The notes beneath the pieces were generated by a model. The model ran no database searches and was not told the DNA's origin. It saw only the letters and a list, made by a program, of their open reading frames with translations. The translations under genes were made by a program, and so were the position numbers. A stretch of DNA of 64,000 nt from Shewanella putrefaciens (GTDB lineage Bacteria; Pseudomonadota; Gammaproteobacteria; Enterobacterales; Shewanellaceae), in contig NZ_CP066370.1 of assembly GCF_016406325.1 (NCBI RefSeq), positions 3,844,001 to 3,908,000 on the forward strand. The letters run 5' to 3'. Below are positions 8,456-19,095 of this stretch, piece by piece; the first letter of the stretch is position 1; each line of letters begins with the position of its first letter.

Positions 8456-9187
8456 TCAAATCAACGTCATTGCCATTTTTCGACGTAAATAGGCAATTTG
8501 CTGCATATGCGGTAAATCTTTTGGGCAGTTATCCTGGCATCCGAGCAAGGTCATACACCCAAATACACCATCTTGATTGCCAATCACATGATAAAAATCC
8601 TCGGCAGTACGAGCGTCACGGCTGTCCATCTCAAAACGAGCTATTTTCATCATGCCCACTGCGCCAACAAAAGTGTCCCGCATTTGCTTAGTAGCACAGG
8701 CAGAAACACACACGCCACATTCAACGCAGCGTTCTAGCTCATACAAGCGCGCAGCTTCGTCAGGATCCATGGGATCTTCGAGTCGATGCACATTGATATC
8801 ATTAGGTTTAGGATGTAACCATAGCTTTAAACGCTCAGCAAGTTCACGCATAAACTTACCCGTATTGACCGATAAATCACCAATCAATTCAAAGCCTGGC
8901 AGCGGCATTAAAGTGATTTCGCCCTTAGGGTATTTGGCCGTTAAGGTGCGGCAAGCTAGCGTCGGGAAACCGTTGATCACCATAGCGCAGCTACCACAAA
9001 TACCTGCACGACAAACAAAATCGAATTGTAGCGAAGTATCTTGTTCTTCCCTAAGTTTATTAAGAGCGATAAATACCGTCATCCCCGGTGTTTCGGTGAG
9101 CTGATAACGCACCATTTTCGGCTTATCGTTTGGCTCCTGCGGATCATAACGAAAGATATTAAAGGTTAACTGGCGACCTTGGCTCAT
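8456..9187 (-). CDS. frdB: Fumarate reductase iron-sulfur subunit
   Basis: The 243-residue electron-transfer subunit carries three clusters: [2Fe-2S] with C59, C64, C67 (CRAGICGSC) and a fourth cysteine about 12 residues later; [4Fe-4S] with CVECGVC and a downstream cysteine; and the [3Fe-4S]/[4Fe-4S] segment with GCQDNCPK. It passes electrons between FrdA flavin and the FrdC hemes at the inner face of the cytoplasmic membrane. Its ATG overlaps the frdA stop by one base (TAATG). Sequence and gene order resemble the Wolinella-type quinol:fumarate reductase rather than the E. coli FrdABCD type. Confidence 0.95.
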   Translation of the reverse strand: MSQGRQLTFNIFRYDPQEPNDKPKMVRYQLTETPGMTVFIALNKLREEQDTSLQFDFVCRAGICGSCAMVINGFPTLACRTLTAKYPKGEITLMPLPGFELIGDLSVNTGKFMRELAERLKLWLHPKPNDINVHRLEDPMDPDEAARLYELERCVECGVCVSACATKQMRDTFVGAVGMMKIARFEMDSRDARTAEDFYHVIGNQDGVFGCMTLLGCQDNCPKDLPHMQQIAYLRRKMAMTLI

Positions 9188-11193
9188 TATGATTTTTCTC
9201 CTAACGCATTGGCTGATGGTTTTTTTAACGTGTCACTTAAACGTTCATTATTGGGTTGTAAGCTCTCGGGTAATTCAAATGGCATAAGGGCTCGCTGCCT
9301 TTGATAGCGATCTGCATCATCACCCAGCCCTGCTAAAATCTCAGCGATTTGCTGCTCACGTTTTTGGGTATCGGGATGCACTATGGCGTTGTCGATCCCA
9401 TAACCGCGATAGCCAGGCGGTAATTCCATCTTCATCACATCGAGGGCTTCATAATTAAGCATGGGTTCAAGTGCATTGGGATCAGGCCAGCTTGCCAACG
9501 TGCGATTCAGCCAATCTCGGTCATTTCGCTGCGGGTAATCCTCGCGAGCGTGGGCGCCGCGGCTCTCGGTACGCGCTGCTGCGCCGCAGGCTACGGTTAA
9601 CGCGACTTTCAACATCCGCTTGACCCGTAATGCTTCAACTAACTCAGGATTAGCGTGACGTTTTTTACACTTAAGCCCGAGTTTACGTGAACGCTCGAGC
9701 AAGACTTTAAGCTCGGCAACCGCTTTTTCAAGCTCGGAGCCATTACGGAATATCCCCACGTAATCCATCATAATACGCTGCATTTCATGCTTAAGCTCGA
9801 AGGGGCTCTCTGTGCCGTCCCCTTCGATTAACGTATCGATTTCATCTTGCACTTGCTTCATAAACTTTTCAGCAAGTTGGGTATTGATTTCTAAACTGTT
9901 ATTTTCACAAAAATCAGCAACATATTTACCGATAATCATGCCCCCGACCACAGTTTCGGCTAGCGAATTACCGCCTAAACGGTTAAAGCCGTGCATATCC
10001 CAACAAGCCGCCTCACCCACGCTAAATAACCCTTTAAGCTGTGGACTTTCACCTGTGGCATTAGTCCTAATACCGCCCATAGAATAATGCTGAGTTGGGC
10101 GTACAGGAATCCAATCTTTAGCGGGATCAATACCCAGAAAGTTCTCACAAATTTCCTGTACTTCCCGAAGGTTTGTTTCAATATGTTTACGACCTAAGAG
10201 GGTAATATCGAGCCATAAATGTGGTCCATAAGGACTGTCAACCCCTTTGCCTTTACGCATATGCTCTGTCATACGGCGTGATACTACGTCCCGCGATGCC
10301 AACTCTTTTTTATCGGGTTCATAGTCTGGCATAAAGCGATAACCATCTTTATCGCGCAATAAGCCACCATCACCACGGCATCCCTCTGTCGTGAGAATCC
10401 CCACAGGTACAATAGCCGTCGGATGGAATTGCACAGCCTCCATATTACCTAAGGTCGCAACACCAGTTTCTAAAGCGAGCGCGTGCCCTACACCTTCACA
10501 GATAATGGCGTTTGTTGATACTTCATAGATACGGCCATAACCACCAGTAGCAATGGTGGTGGATTTGGCCACATAAGCACGCAGTTCACCCGTAATCAAA
10601 CAACGAGCCACTACGCCGTGACAGCGTTTGCCATCGTGAATAAGCGCCAAGGCTTCAACACGTTCATGGACGGGAATGTCCATAGAAATCGCTTTGTTAT
10701 CCATCGCATACAATAATGAGTGACCAGTCCCATCTGCGGTGTAACAGGTTCGCCACTTTTTAGTCCCGCCAAAATCACGGGCGTTGATAAGACCATGAGC
10801 TTCCTCGGCCTCATGGAGAGTGACCTTTTGCGCATTGACTATCACTTCTCTCGGGCCAGCACTCACCCTTGACCAAGGCACGCCCCAATTTGCTAATTCA
10901 CGCACGGCCTTAGGTGCACAATGAGCAAACATGCGCGCCACTTCTTGATCGCAGCCCCAATCGGAACCTTTTACAGTGTCTTGAAAGTGGACATCTTCAT
11001 CATCACCCATCCCCTTAACGGCATTCCCTAAACTCGCCTGCATTCCCCCTTGTGCCGCCGCCGAGTGTGAACGTTTCGCAGGAATAAGCGATAGAACTAA
11101 GGTATCCAGCCCACGCTCTTTCGATGCAATGGCGACCCTTAAACCGGCAAGCCCGGCTCCTACCACTAATGAATCGGTATAAATCAGTTTCAC
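9187..11193 (-). CDS. frdA: Fumarate reductase flavoprotein subunit
   Basis: The 668-residue catalytic subunit reduces fumarate to succinate (or the reverse). Visible are the FAD-binding loop GAGLAG at 12-17, the flavin-linking histidine H43 in HSAAAQGG, the substrate segment HPTA with H257, and the capping domain. The C-terminal region has the cysteine- and arginine-rich family segment ending in [15 protein letters not shown]. It lies between frdB and the cytochrome genes and is co-transcribed with them from the 12.9-kb side. Shewanella also uses periplasmic FccA for fumarate, so this membrane enzyme may have another main role; that is background, not shown here. Confidence 0.95.
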   Translation of the reverse strand: MKLIYTDSLVVGAGLAGLRVAIASKERGLDTLVLSLIPAKRSHSAAAQGGMQASLGNAVKGMGDDEDVHFQDTVKGSDWGCDQEVARMFAHCAPKAVRELANWGVPWSRVSAGPREVIVNAQKVTLHEAEEAHGLINARDFGGTKKWRTCYTADGTGHSLLYAMDNKAISMDIPVHERVEALALIHDGKRCHGVVARCLITGELRAYVAKSTTIATGGYGRIYEVSTNAIICEGVGHALALETGVATLGNMEAVQFHPTAIVPVGILTTEGCRGDGGLLRDKDGYRFMPDYEPDKKELASRDVVSRRMTEHMRKGKGVDSPYGPHLWLDITLLGRKHIETNLREVQEICENFLGIDPAKDWIPVRPTQHYSMGGIRTNATGESPQLKGLFSVGEAACWDMHGFNRLGGNSLAETVVGGMIIGKYVADFCENNSLEINTQLAEKFMKQVQDEIDTLIEGDGTESPFELKHEMQRIMMDYVGIFRNGSELEKAVAELKVLLERSRKLGLKCKKRHANPELVEALRVKRMLKVALTVACGAAARTESRGAHAREDYPQRNDRDWLNRTLASWPDPNALEPMLNYEALDVMKMELPPGYRGYGIDNAIVHPDTQKREQQIAEILAGLGDDADRYQRQRALMPFELPESLQPNNERLSDTLKKPSANALGEKS

Positions 11194-11278
11194 GCCTGCT
11201 CCTTAACGGGATTTGCTATTATTGTCGGGTTTTCTCTCATAACACATCAACTACAACTATGTTTTTATTAGAATTTAT

Positions 11279-11950
11279 TTAACTTGCGTGAGGTAAAAAT
11301 GCCAGCAGCGATGCAATACCCACTGATACAAATACCACGCTGATAATTGTCTTAAGTTTTCGTAATCGGGCACGACTGTTGAGATCCCTCGCTGCGCCCC
11401 ATTTCAAAGCCACACGATAAATACCAATGGCAGCATGTAACTCCACCGTCAACAGTAATGGCAAGTACAACATCCACACACCTTGGTTCCATATGCGATT
11501 AGCACTGCCTTGGGGGCCAATAGTTTCGGGGGCAGATCCAATCAGCCACAGATGTACAGGAAGCAGCAATAAAATCACCACACCGGTAATCGCCTGCCAA
11601 CGCCACAAGCGAGTATCGCTGTGCTTGATCACCTGCATTTGTTGGCGTAGCGCCCTTTGTTGCTGCAAACTCATTGGCAATTTTTGTAGCGCCACAAGCA
11701 CATGAATAAAAGCCAAAACAGCAATGCCAATGGCGATACATGTCACAACCCAAGGATAGCCATGACCATCAGAAGATAAAAAACTCAACTCCATCATGCG
11801 CGCAACCCAACTCATCGCATCCGCACCGAACAAAATCGATGACACTAGCACTAAATGGGTCCACAAAAAGACAGCAAGAATGACGCCCGATAAACTCTGG
11901 CTTAAATCCAGCCACGCACTCCATTTTTTGATTTTTAAATTAATCGACAT
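11279..11950 (-). CDS. frdC: Fumarate reductase cytochrome b subunit (FrdC paralogue 2)
   Basis: This 223-residue protein with five membrane segments is of the Wolinella FrdC di-heme b type. All four heme-ligand histidines are present (in FLWTHLVL, FIHVLVAL, LPVHLWLI and VELHAAIG). The glutamate two residues before the last ligand (VELH), the E-pathway residue Glu180 in Wolinella, is conserved, as is the menaquinol-site glutamate in MMELSF. It anchors FrdAB and exchanges electrons with menaquinone. It lies between frdA and a second, different FrdC gene. Spacers are 85 and 181 bases, with no terminator obvious. Confidence 0.85.
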   Translation of the reverse strand: MSINLKIKKWSAWLDLSQSLSGVILAVFLWTHLVLVSSILFGADAMSWVARMMELSFLSSDGHGYPWVVTCIAIGIAVLAFIHVLVALQKLPMSLQQQRALRQQMQVIKHSDTRLWRWQAITGVVILLLLPVHLWLIGSAPETIGPQGSANRIWNQGVWMLYLPLLLTVELHAAIGIYRVALKWGAARDLNSRARLRKLKTIISVVFVSVGIASLLAFLPHAS

Positions 11951-12131
11951 TTCACGCCCTCGCCCAGTGAGCTAACCCCAGTAAATCCAACGCTAAAAGT
12001 TAATATCGCTCACAAATCCATCACAGAACCTGAGACAGATCAATCAACAGAGAAATAATTAACCAAATGCTTAAATATTAGCTGTGAAATAACATTCTGC
12101 TTTACGGACATAGTGGCGATAAGCCCAATCC

Positions 12132-12857
12132 CTACTGGGGGACAAATGGCTGCACGGGAAGACTTAATTCACTTCCAATAAAAAGGTAAGAAATTAAGCT
12201 CGCTGTACCTAGGCATATTAAATAGATAATCAAGACCTTAACCACTTTACGCAGACTAGAACGCTTGGTCGTTAATCCCCACTTAACCGACACGCGATAC
12301 AAACCAATCATGGCGTGTATCACAACGGCAGGGAGTAAAAGTGCATACAGTAGCCAAGCATTATTGTGATACACACGCTCTGCCGATAAATGTGGGCCAA
12401 TTTCGGGATTAGTTATCATGGTAAAAAGATGTACTGGCACAAGGAAAAATAAAATAAAACCCGTGATGAGTTGCCAAAACCAAGCATGGGTATCTTTGTG
12501 TTTAATTCCCCCTAAGTGTGAACGAAGCGCGCGCCACTGACCTAGCTGGGCAGGGAATCGTCTAAGCGCGACCGCAGCATGGACAATCACCACGAGTAAC
12601 ATAAATACAGAAAATATTTTCGTCACTATAGGAAAACCATGGCCAGTACTACTGAACATGCCCCCCTCAAGGAACTGTACTACGTGGTAAAACGCCTCTT
12701 TACCGAGCAGAATGCTCGACTCAAAATGCATATGCAGCAATAGAAAACACCCAAGCATAAGACCTGTGGCACTCTGTAATTTATCTGCCCTAGCCGACCA
12801 TGGGTGTCCTAGTGCGGGTGTATTCACGCGATTGTGGACTCGAGTTACGCTTGTCAT
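12132..12857 (-). CDS. Fumarate reductase cytochrome b subunit (FrdC paralogue 1)
   Basis: This 241-residue second FrdC homologue has five membrane segments and four conserved heme histidines (LLLHMHFES with H42, IVHAAVAL, VPVHLFTM, VIHAMIGL). The N-terminal DKLQSATGLMLG closely follows the Wolinella FrdC sequence. The E-pathway glutamate is replaced: the last ligand is preceded by VVIH rather than VELH. The quinol-site glutamate is kept (FLEGGMF). The ATG at 12857 is preferred to an in-frame upstream start at 12920 because the longer leader does not look like FrdC. It is the first gene of the frd operon, with a CRP-like site about 95 bases upstream. Confidence 0.82.
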   Translation of the reverse strand: MTSVTRVHNRVNTPALGHPWSARADKLQSATGLMLGCFLLLHMHFESSILLGKEAFYHVVQFLEGGMFSSTGHGFPIVTKIFSVFMLLVVIVHAAVALRRFPAQLGQWRALRSHLGGIKHKDTHAWFWQLITGFILFFLVPVHLFTMITNPEIGPHLSAERVYHNNAWLLYALLLPAVVIHAMIGLYRVSVKWGLTTKRSSLRKVVKVLIIYLICLGTASLISYLFIGSELSLPVQPFVPQ

Positions 12858-13311
12858 CTTGCTTATACCTATGTGTTTATTGTTGGCACCTCTGGGCAAG
12901 CTACACCATAGCAGCAACAAAAATCGCCGTTCAGCGTCACAGATTTAAAGCGTGAGCTACCTCACTCGACAGAATGCAACTCTTAGAAGAAGATCACAAA
13001 ACACACATTCAAACTAAACAAAGGTAAAACCAATTAACCAATAAATTTCATATGGTTATAGTAAAAAATAAAACTGACAATTCGCTTTTTAACACTAATA
13101 CTGACTCACTCGCTAACACCTTGTCTGGACAGATAAAAGCGCAATAACGCAATCACCAGCAACAAAACGCTACGCGATGGTAGCCCTCCCTACGGCTTAG
13201 CTAAAGCACGTTAAATTCCAGCTCAATCCTGCATTTTTAAGCAGTTTGGGTATACAATAGCGCCATATTTCATCCCTTACCTTTTGAACGCTTAGTCACA
13301 GGATACCTCCC
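12858..13311. other. Divergent intergenic region frd / prmA
   Basis: 454 bases without a gene between the divergent frd operon and prmA. It holds the CRP-like site at 12951-12966, an A+T-rich stretch around 13000-13100, and a TATACAAT -10-like box at 13251-13258 that probably belongs to prmA; its -35 is poor. No ORF or RNA gene is recognisable. Confidence 0.6.
12951..12966 (-). promoter_or_regulatory. CRP-like binding site upstream of frd operon
   Basis: CGTGAGCTACCTCACT contains GTGA-N6-TCAC, matching 8 of 10 bases of the TGTGA-N6-TCACA consensus. It lies about 95 bases upstream of the first frd gene. CRP is known to activate anaerobic respiration genes, fumarate reductase included, in Shewanella. 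The match here is by eye only. Confidence 0.5.
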
Positions 13312-14193
13312 ATGCCTTGGATCCAACTCCGCATAAACACCAATAGCGATGATGCTGAAACCATTAGCGACTTACTCATGGAAGAAGGTTCAGTCTCAAT
13401 CACCTTCGAAGACGGAAAAGACACACCGATTTTTGAACCTAAACTGGGCGAAACCCCATTGTGGCGTGATACTGTGGTCGTCGCGTTGTTCGAAGCGGAC
13501 ACCGACCTCACCCCAACAATAGAAATGCTAAAAACCCTGCCATTTTTAGGCGACAACTTCAGCCATAAAATTGAGCAGATTGAAGACAAAGATTGGGTGC
13601 GCGAGTGGATGGATAACTTCCATCCTATCCAATTTGGCTCTCGTTTATGGATTTGCCCAAGCTGGCGCGAAATCCCTGATCCAACCGCAGTCAATGTTAT
13701 CCTCGATCCAGGTCTAGCCTTCGGCACCGGCACTCACCCAACCACTGCACTGTGTTTAGAGTGGTTAGACAGTCTAGATTTAAGCAATGAAGAAGTGATC
13801 GACTTTGGTTGTGGCTCCGGTATCTTAGCCGTGGCCGCACTAAAACTTGGCGCGAAAAAAGTCACAGGTATCGATATCGACTATCAAGCCATTGACGCCT
13901 CACGTGCTAATGCCGAGCGCAATAATGTCGCCGACAAGCTGGCGTTGTACTTACCTGAAGATCAACCCGCCGATCTTAAGGCAGACGTATTAGTGGCTAA
14001 CATCCTCGCAGGCCCACTGCGTGAACTTGCTCCACTTATCGCTGAACGGGTAAAAAGTGGTGGTAAATTAGCGCTTTCAGGCCTTCTCAAAGAACAAGCG
14101 CAAGAAATCTCAGACTTTTACAGTCAATGGTTCGATATGGACGAAGCAGCTCACAAAGAAGACTGGAGTCGCTTGACAGGTAAGCGTAAATAG
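13312..14193 (+). CDS. prmA: Ribosomal protein L11 methyltransferase
   Basis: The 293-residue enzyme trimethylates several lysines and the N-terminus of ribosomal protein L11 using SAM. Family features: an N-terminal L11-recognition domain (about 1-55), then the Rossmann methyltransferase with [15 protein letters not shown], the SAM motif [15 protein letters not shown] near residue 160, and [11 protein letters not shown] (NxLA catalytic loop). AGGATACC precedes the ATG. It lies directly before dusB-fis, as in many gammaproteobacteria, but a 174-base spacer with its own promoter separates them. Confidence 0.95.
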   Translation: MPWIQLRINTNSDDAETISDLLMEEGSVSITFEDGKDTPIFEPKLGETPLWRDTVVVALFEADTDLTPTIEMLKTLPFLGDNFSHKIEQIEDKDWVREWMDNFHPIQFGSRLWICPSWREIPDPTAVNVILDPGLAFGTGTHPTTALCLEWLDSLDLSNEEVIDFGCGSGILAVAALKLGAKKVTGIDIDYQAIDASRANAERNNVADKLALYLPEDQPADLKADVLVANILAGPLRELAPLIAERVKSGGKLALSGLLKEQAQEISDFYSQWFDMDEAAHKEDWSRLTGKRK

Positions 14194-14305
14194 CAGTAAT
14201 GCCATGGCCTAACATGCGCCACGGCTGGCTTCGGCTAATTTTGCTAATTACTTCTCAACGCTTAAAAGTCAAGAAAAAAAATTGCGCCTAGGTCATTTAT
14301 TGACC

Positions 14306-14334
14306 TTTTCACGGCCAACAAAAAGGGCTACTAT
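14306..14334 (+). promoter_or_regulatory. Probable sigma-70 promoter of dusB-fis
   Basis: TTTTCA (14306) and TACTAT (14329) are spaced 17 bases apart, followed by a GC-rich discriminator (AGCGCCCC). A GC-rich discriminator is typical of the growth-rate and ppGpp-controlled dusB-fis promoter of E. coli. A small inverted repeat GGTCA/TGACC lies just upstream at 14291-14305. Confidence 0.5.
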
Positions 14335-14367
14335 AGCGCCCCTTTGAAGAGCTAAGGTGAATCATAA

Positions 14368-15658
<1,291 letters not shown>

Positions 15659-15682
15659 TCCGCAAGGGTTAAGCTGTCGTAT

Positions 15683-15719
15683 TGAAAAAGGGTTTCTCAT
15701 TAATGAGAAGCCCTTTTTT
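15683..15719 (+). terminator. Rho-independent terminator after fis
   Basis: Stem AAAAAGGG..TTCTCAT / ATGAGAA..CCCTTTTTT with a 3-base loop and a T-run, 25 bases after the fis stop. Confidence 0.92.
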
Positions 15720-15807
15720 GTATTATCAGTTTAAATATAAGGGTGTACTGCACCGAATAATATTGGAACAGACTGAGTGAAAATATCTTATCAACACCTA
15801 GCCCGAT

Positions 15808-16095
15808 TTAAAGCAAGAAGAAAAAATAGACAACGAGAAAGAAGGAACTGAGTGCGCCAATCACCACAGGATAAATGAGGTAGGCATCTTGGGCTCTTGC
15901 GGCGCGTATAAAGCATAAATGGGCAAGAAAATAGTTATATATAAAAATCATAACGGAAATCATAACACCATTACTAAAGCGCAATGTGTTGATATTGATA
16001 GCGATAACAATGAGTAATAGCCAGTTTAGCAGTATAAGATAAAGGAAGACTTTTTGTAGCTTATCTGAGCCATTACGATTAAAAGATGCAGCCAT
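15808..16095 (-). CDS. Small membrane protein, last gene of lateral motor operon
   Basis: This 95-residue protein has three predicted membrane segments (about 17-36, 42-63 and 73-95) and almost no soluble part. I recognise no family. It begins 8 bases after the PilZ gene and ends the run lafS-lafT-lafU-PilZ, so it is probably co-transcribed with the stator genes. A role at the membrane near the motor is possible but has no direct support. Confidence 0.6.
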   Translation of the reverse strand: MAASFNRNGSDKLQKVFLYLILLNWLLLIVIAININTLRFSNGVMISVMIFIYNYFLAHLCFIRAARAQDAYLIYPVVIGALSSFFLVVYFFFLL

Positions 16096-16103
16096 TGCAT
16101 GCC

Positions 16104-16538
16104 CTATATTTTGGCTCGTAATTTAATTGCGTCGATTAAATTTTGAACCTCGGTATCGTTACCATTAATCCAACGAGCACCCAAAAATTTTAAATGACCT
16201 TTAATTGAGTGTTCTCGAGTGACTTCACATAGGACTCTATATTGATCAAGTTCAATATAGAATTTCATCCCTATGGATAATGGTTCACTGCATAAAATGC
16301 CAACACCGCCAATACTAATGTCTTTTATGTTCGCGGTACCGAGTGGCGTGAGGATAAACCAACGAGTCGTTGATAAGTTAACCGTTAAGCCATCACAGGC
16401 AAACGCTAATGGCACTCTTTTATCATGTCGTAGGCTGAGTCTCTGATGAGTTCGCCGATTATCAAACTCAATAATTTGATACTCAAGCGTAGGTTCAACC
16501 TCATCCTCAGAATGTACAAACTCTTCATACATATTCAT
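16104..16538 (-). CDS. PilZ domain protein (c-di-GMP receptor)
   Basis: The 144-residue protein is a near-stand-alone PilZ domain. The two signature elements are visible: an Arg-rich RxxxR-type loop (NRRTHQRLSLRHDKR) near residue 30 and DISIGG, fitting D/NxSxxG, near residue 75. PilZ domains bind cyclic di-GMP; in E. coli the PilZ protein YcgR slows the motor. Position directly downstream of motAB (lafTU) suggests the same for these lateral flagella. The start at 16538 follows TTAGG by 7 bases; ATG codons at 16544 and 16532 and a TTG at 16553 are alternatives. Confidence 0.78.
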   Translation of the reverse strand: MNMYEEFVHSEDEVEPTLEYQIIEFDNRRTHQRLSLRHDKRVPLAFACDGLTVNLSTTRWFILTPLGTANIKDISIGGVGILCSEPLSIGMKFYIELDQYRVLCEVTREHSIKGHLKFLGARWINGNDTEVQNLIDAIKLRAKI

Positions 16539-16572
16539 AGTCATACCTAACAAATGAGTACAAGTGCAAACA

Positions 16573-17490
16573 CTAATGCGCGATAGTCTGTCGTTTTATA
16601 TCGTTAATGCTAATACCGTTCTGGATAGTCTCGTTAGGCGCGCCTATCATGCCCCTTAATAACTGCTCGGCAGAGGAGGTTAAAATAAGCGCCTCAATTC
16701 GACGATTAGCCGCCGCAGCAGTATCCGAAGTAATATAAGGAACCTGATCTGCCATACCTGTTACCTGAATCACCTGATCACGCTTAACACCACCACGCTC
16801 AAGCACTCTTCGTGCTAATAGTGCTCTTTCACTCGATAACTCCCAATTGGTAAATAAACTGCCGGCATAAGGCGTGGAGTCGGTATGACCAGAGATAACC
16901 ATGCTGTTGGTGATATTTTTTAAAATTGGCCCTAAAGATAACAGTAACTCTTCAAAATAGGGCTGCATCTGCGCACTGCCGCGAGTAAACATAAATCGAT
17001 TAACATTATCATGGATCAAAATACGGATACCCTGGGGGACTATAGTGACAGTGATATTCTCCGCCATACTCGAACTTTGTACGACTCGATTCAATTGCCT
17101 TGCTAAAACAGTGAGTTGTTCCTGAGTATCAAATTGACCAGGGATCAGTGCGCCCTCCTCAATACCTTCAGCGCCAGCACGTGGAGAAGGGTGAGAAGGT
17201 ATAATAGTGGGAGCAATAGACATATTTCCTTCCAGATCAATGATCGAGGATGATTGGCTTAGCTCAAATGGATTTATCGGTCCCGTTGGATTCATATCCC
17301 CACGCAAATATTGCACTATCATAGTTCGCTCTTTTTGATCGGCAATTTGCATGATCCACAGGACCATGAAGAGCACCATCATCGCGAGAGTAAAGTCGGC
17401 AAAAGCCACTTTCCACGCCCCACCATGACCATGATTACGCTTTCCGCGCTTTCGCCGCTTGATAATAATCGGCTCATTTTTATGGAGCAT
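16573..17490 (-). CDS. lafU: Lateral flagellar stator protein MotB/LafU
   Basis: The 305-residue MotB-type protein has a basic cytoplasmic start (KRRKRGKRNHG), one membrane helix (about 34-52) carrying the proton-binding aspartate in FADFTLAMM, and a C-terminal OmpA-like peptidoglycan-binding domain with VISGHTDSTPY and SERALLARRVL. It anchors the stator ring to the cell wall. The ATG at 17490 overlaps the motA stop (TAATG), which fixes the start; an upstream in-frame TTG would extend 24 bases. The aspartate and its context fit a proton-driven stator, as known for lateral systems, but ion choice cannot be proven here. Confidence 0.92.
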   Translation of the reverse strand: MLHKNEPIIIKRRKRGKRNHGHGGAWKVAFADFTLAMMVLFMVLWIMQIADQKERTMIVQYLRGDMNPTGPINPFELSQSSSIIDLEGNMSIAPTIIPSHPSPRAGAEGIEEGALIPGQFDTQEQLTVLARQLNRVVQSSSMAENITVTIVPQGIRILIHDNVNRFMFTRGSAQMQPYFEELLLSLGPILKNITNSMVISGHTDSTPYAGSLFTNWELSSERALLARRVLERGGVKRDQVIQVTGMADQVPYITSDTAAAANRRIEALILTSSAEQLLRGMIGAPNETIQNGISINDIKRQTIAH

Positions 17491-18347
17491 TAGCTTCTCT
17501 GCCCCTCCATCCAACGCTCTAATTCTATAAACGAGGGACGATTCTCACTTTGTATTTGCTTACGCCCTGCATCAATCGCCATCATAGGGGGTTTCCCTTT
17601 GGAAAAGGTCACTAAAATAGCGGCAATGCAACGTAACTGTGCTGACTTGCGATCGACTAAATGCTCCAATGCTTTAGCCATAGGATCGAAAAAACAATAA
17701 CAGGCAAAAATACCGATAAATGTTCCAACTAATGCAGCAGCAACTTTGACACCAATCATGGTAATTGGCCCGTCAATATTTGACATAGTGATAATAATAC
17801 CGAGTACAGCGGCTAAAATACCAAAACCAGGCATGGCTTCACCCACTTTGCTAAATGCTTCCGATGGCCTTAGTCTGTCCTCTTCTATTCGATGGATCTC
17901 CTCTTCTAATATATGTTCTAAATCATGGGGAGATATTTTTCCGATAGATTGTACGCGTAAGTTATCGATTAAGAACTGAAGAACATTTGGGTGCTTTAGC
18001 ACCGCTGGATACATTAAAAAAATTGAGCTCTGTTGTGGGTTTTCTAAATGTTCATCGAGCACTTTTAAACCCTGAGATTGGATCTGGGCCATTAAAGTGC
18101 CCATTAAAGGAAATAATTGAGGGTATAGCTCAGGATCTTCTTTTCCTTTATTAAATAGCTCTTTTAATTGCTCCAGCATTTCTTTTAGTACTGATTGTGG
18201 ATTAGCAATAATAAGCGCCCCAACTCCAGCACCCATAATGATTAAAATTTCAGCAGGCTGCCATAATGCAGCCAACGCACCACCAGCCCAAGCATATCCA
18301 CCAAATACTGAAGCTAAAATAATTAACAGCCCAACTAGTTTACTCAT
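17490..18347 (-). CDS. lafT: Lateral flagellar stator protein MotA/LafT
   Basis: The 285-residue MotA has four membrane segments, two near the N-terminus and two around residues 170-215. The cytoplasmic loop between them carries the charged residues that touch FliG, including RLRPSEAF. The TM3 segment MPGFGILAAVLGIIITM is the family signature. With LafU it forms the stator that converts ion flow to torque. It overlaps lafU by one base pair and follows lafS by 22 bases, placing sigma factor, stator and PilZ protein in one transcript. Confidence 0.94.
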   Translation of the reverse strand: MSKLVGLLIILASVFGGYAWAGGALAALWQPAEILIIMGAGVGALIIANPQSVLKEMLEQLKELFNKGKEDPELYPQLFPLMGTLMAQIQSQGLKVLDEHLENPQQSSIFLMYPAVLKHPNVLQFLIDNLRVQSIGKISPHDLEHILEEEIHRIEEDRLRPSEAFSKVGEAMPGFGILAAVLGIIITMSNIDGPITMIGVKVAAALVGTFIGIFACYCFFDPMAKALEHLVDRKSAQLRCIAAILVTFSKGKPPMMAIDAGRKQIQSENRPSFIELERWMEGQRS

Positions 18348-18369
18348 TACGATCTTCTCACTTCTAACT

Positions 18370-19086
18370 TTAGCGCTGCAATATTGTTTTTAACTGTGAA
18401 ATTGCTGATTTATGTAACTGACAAATACGTGTTTCTGTTAACCCTAATGCCATGGCAATTTCTTTTAAATTCAGCTCATGATGATAGTAAAGCGACAGGA
18501 TTAACTGTTCTCTTTCATTTAATTTTGAAATAACTTTGATCAAGGTCTGCTTTAGCATCAATTGTTCAACATCATTGCCTCTATCGACCGGATGTTCGCC
18601 CACCAACAACAATTCATCTAAGCTTTTCATCGACTCCGCTTGTGTGGAATATAAGCGTTCTCGGTAATCTTCAGCACTAAGACCTAATGCACTGGCAACC
18701 TCGAGATCGCTAGGTTCCCGTCCCATTTCACGGCTCAAGCGTCTAACAACATCATTCAGTTCATGGGCTTGTTGCCTAACAGGGCGAGGACGCCAATCTT
18801 GCCTTCTTAACTCATCCAATATTGCGCCGCGGATACGTTGTCCCGCGAAAGAAATAAATCCGTTATCGAGCTCTCCAGGATAGCGACGCGATGACTCAAG
18901 CAAGGCCATCATCCCTATTTGTTCCATATCCTCAAGCGATAACATGACGCCACAGTGGCTACGCATCTGCGACACGATACGTTTAATCAGTGGTAAATAT
19001 TGCCGAATAACCTGTTGTTCAGATTGCCGTTCTTCGATTGGATAATCACAGGTTTGTTGATATGCAAGTTGGCCATCTGTCGTCAT
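18370..19086 (-). CDS. lafS: Lateral flagellar sigma-28 factor FliA/LafS
   Basis: This 238-residue FliA-type sigma factor has region 2 (QYLPLIKRIVSQMRSH and EDMEQIGMMALLESSRRYP), region 3 (about 95-150) and a C-terminal region 4 helix-turn-helix (LNLKEIAMALGLTETRICQL). It should direct RNA polymerase to late lateral genes. The flagellin and flgM genes here share a motif (TTTTAG-N15-GTCGCCT) that differs from the classical TAAA-N15-GCCGATAA, so LafS may have its own specificity. FlgM at 35748 is the likely anti-sigma factor. It sits between fliL and motA. Confidence 0.93.
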   Translation of the reverse strand: MTTDGQLAYQQTCDYPIEERQSEQQVIRQYLPLIKRIVSQMRSHCGVMLSLEDMEQIGMMALLESSRRYPGELDNGFISFAGQRIRGAILDELRRQDWRPRPVRQQAHELNDVVRRLSREMGREPSDLEVASALGLSAEDYRERLYSTQAESMKSLDELLLVGEHPVDRGNDVEQLMLKQTLIKVISKLNEREQLILSLYYHHELNLKEIAMALGLTETRICQLHKSAISQLKTILQR

Positions 19087-19095
19087 ATCGGCCCC

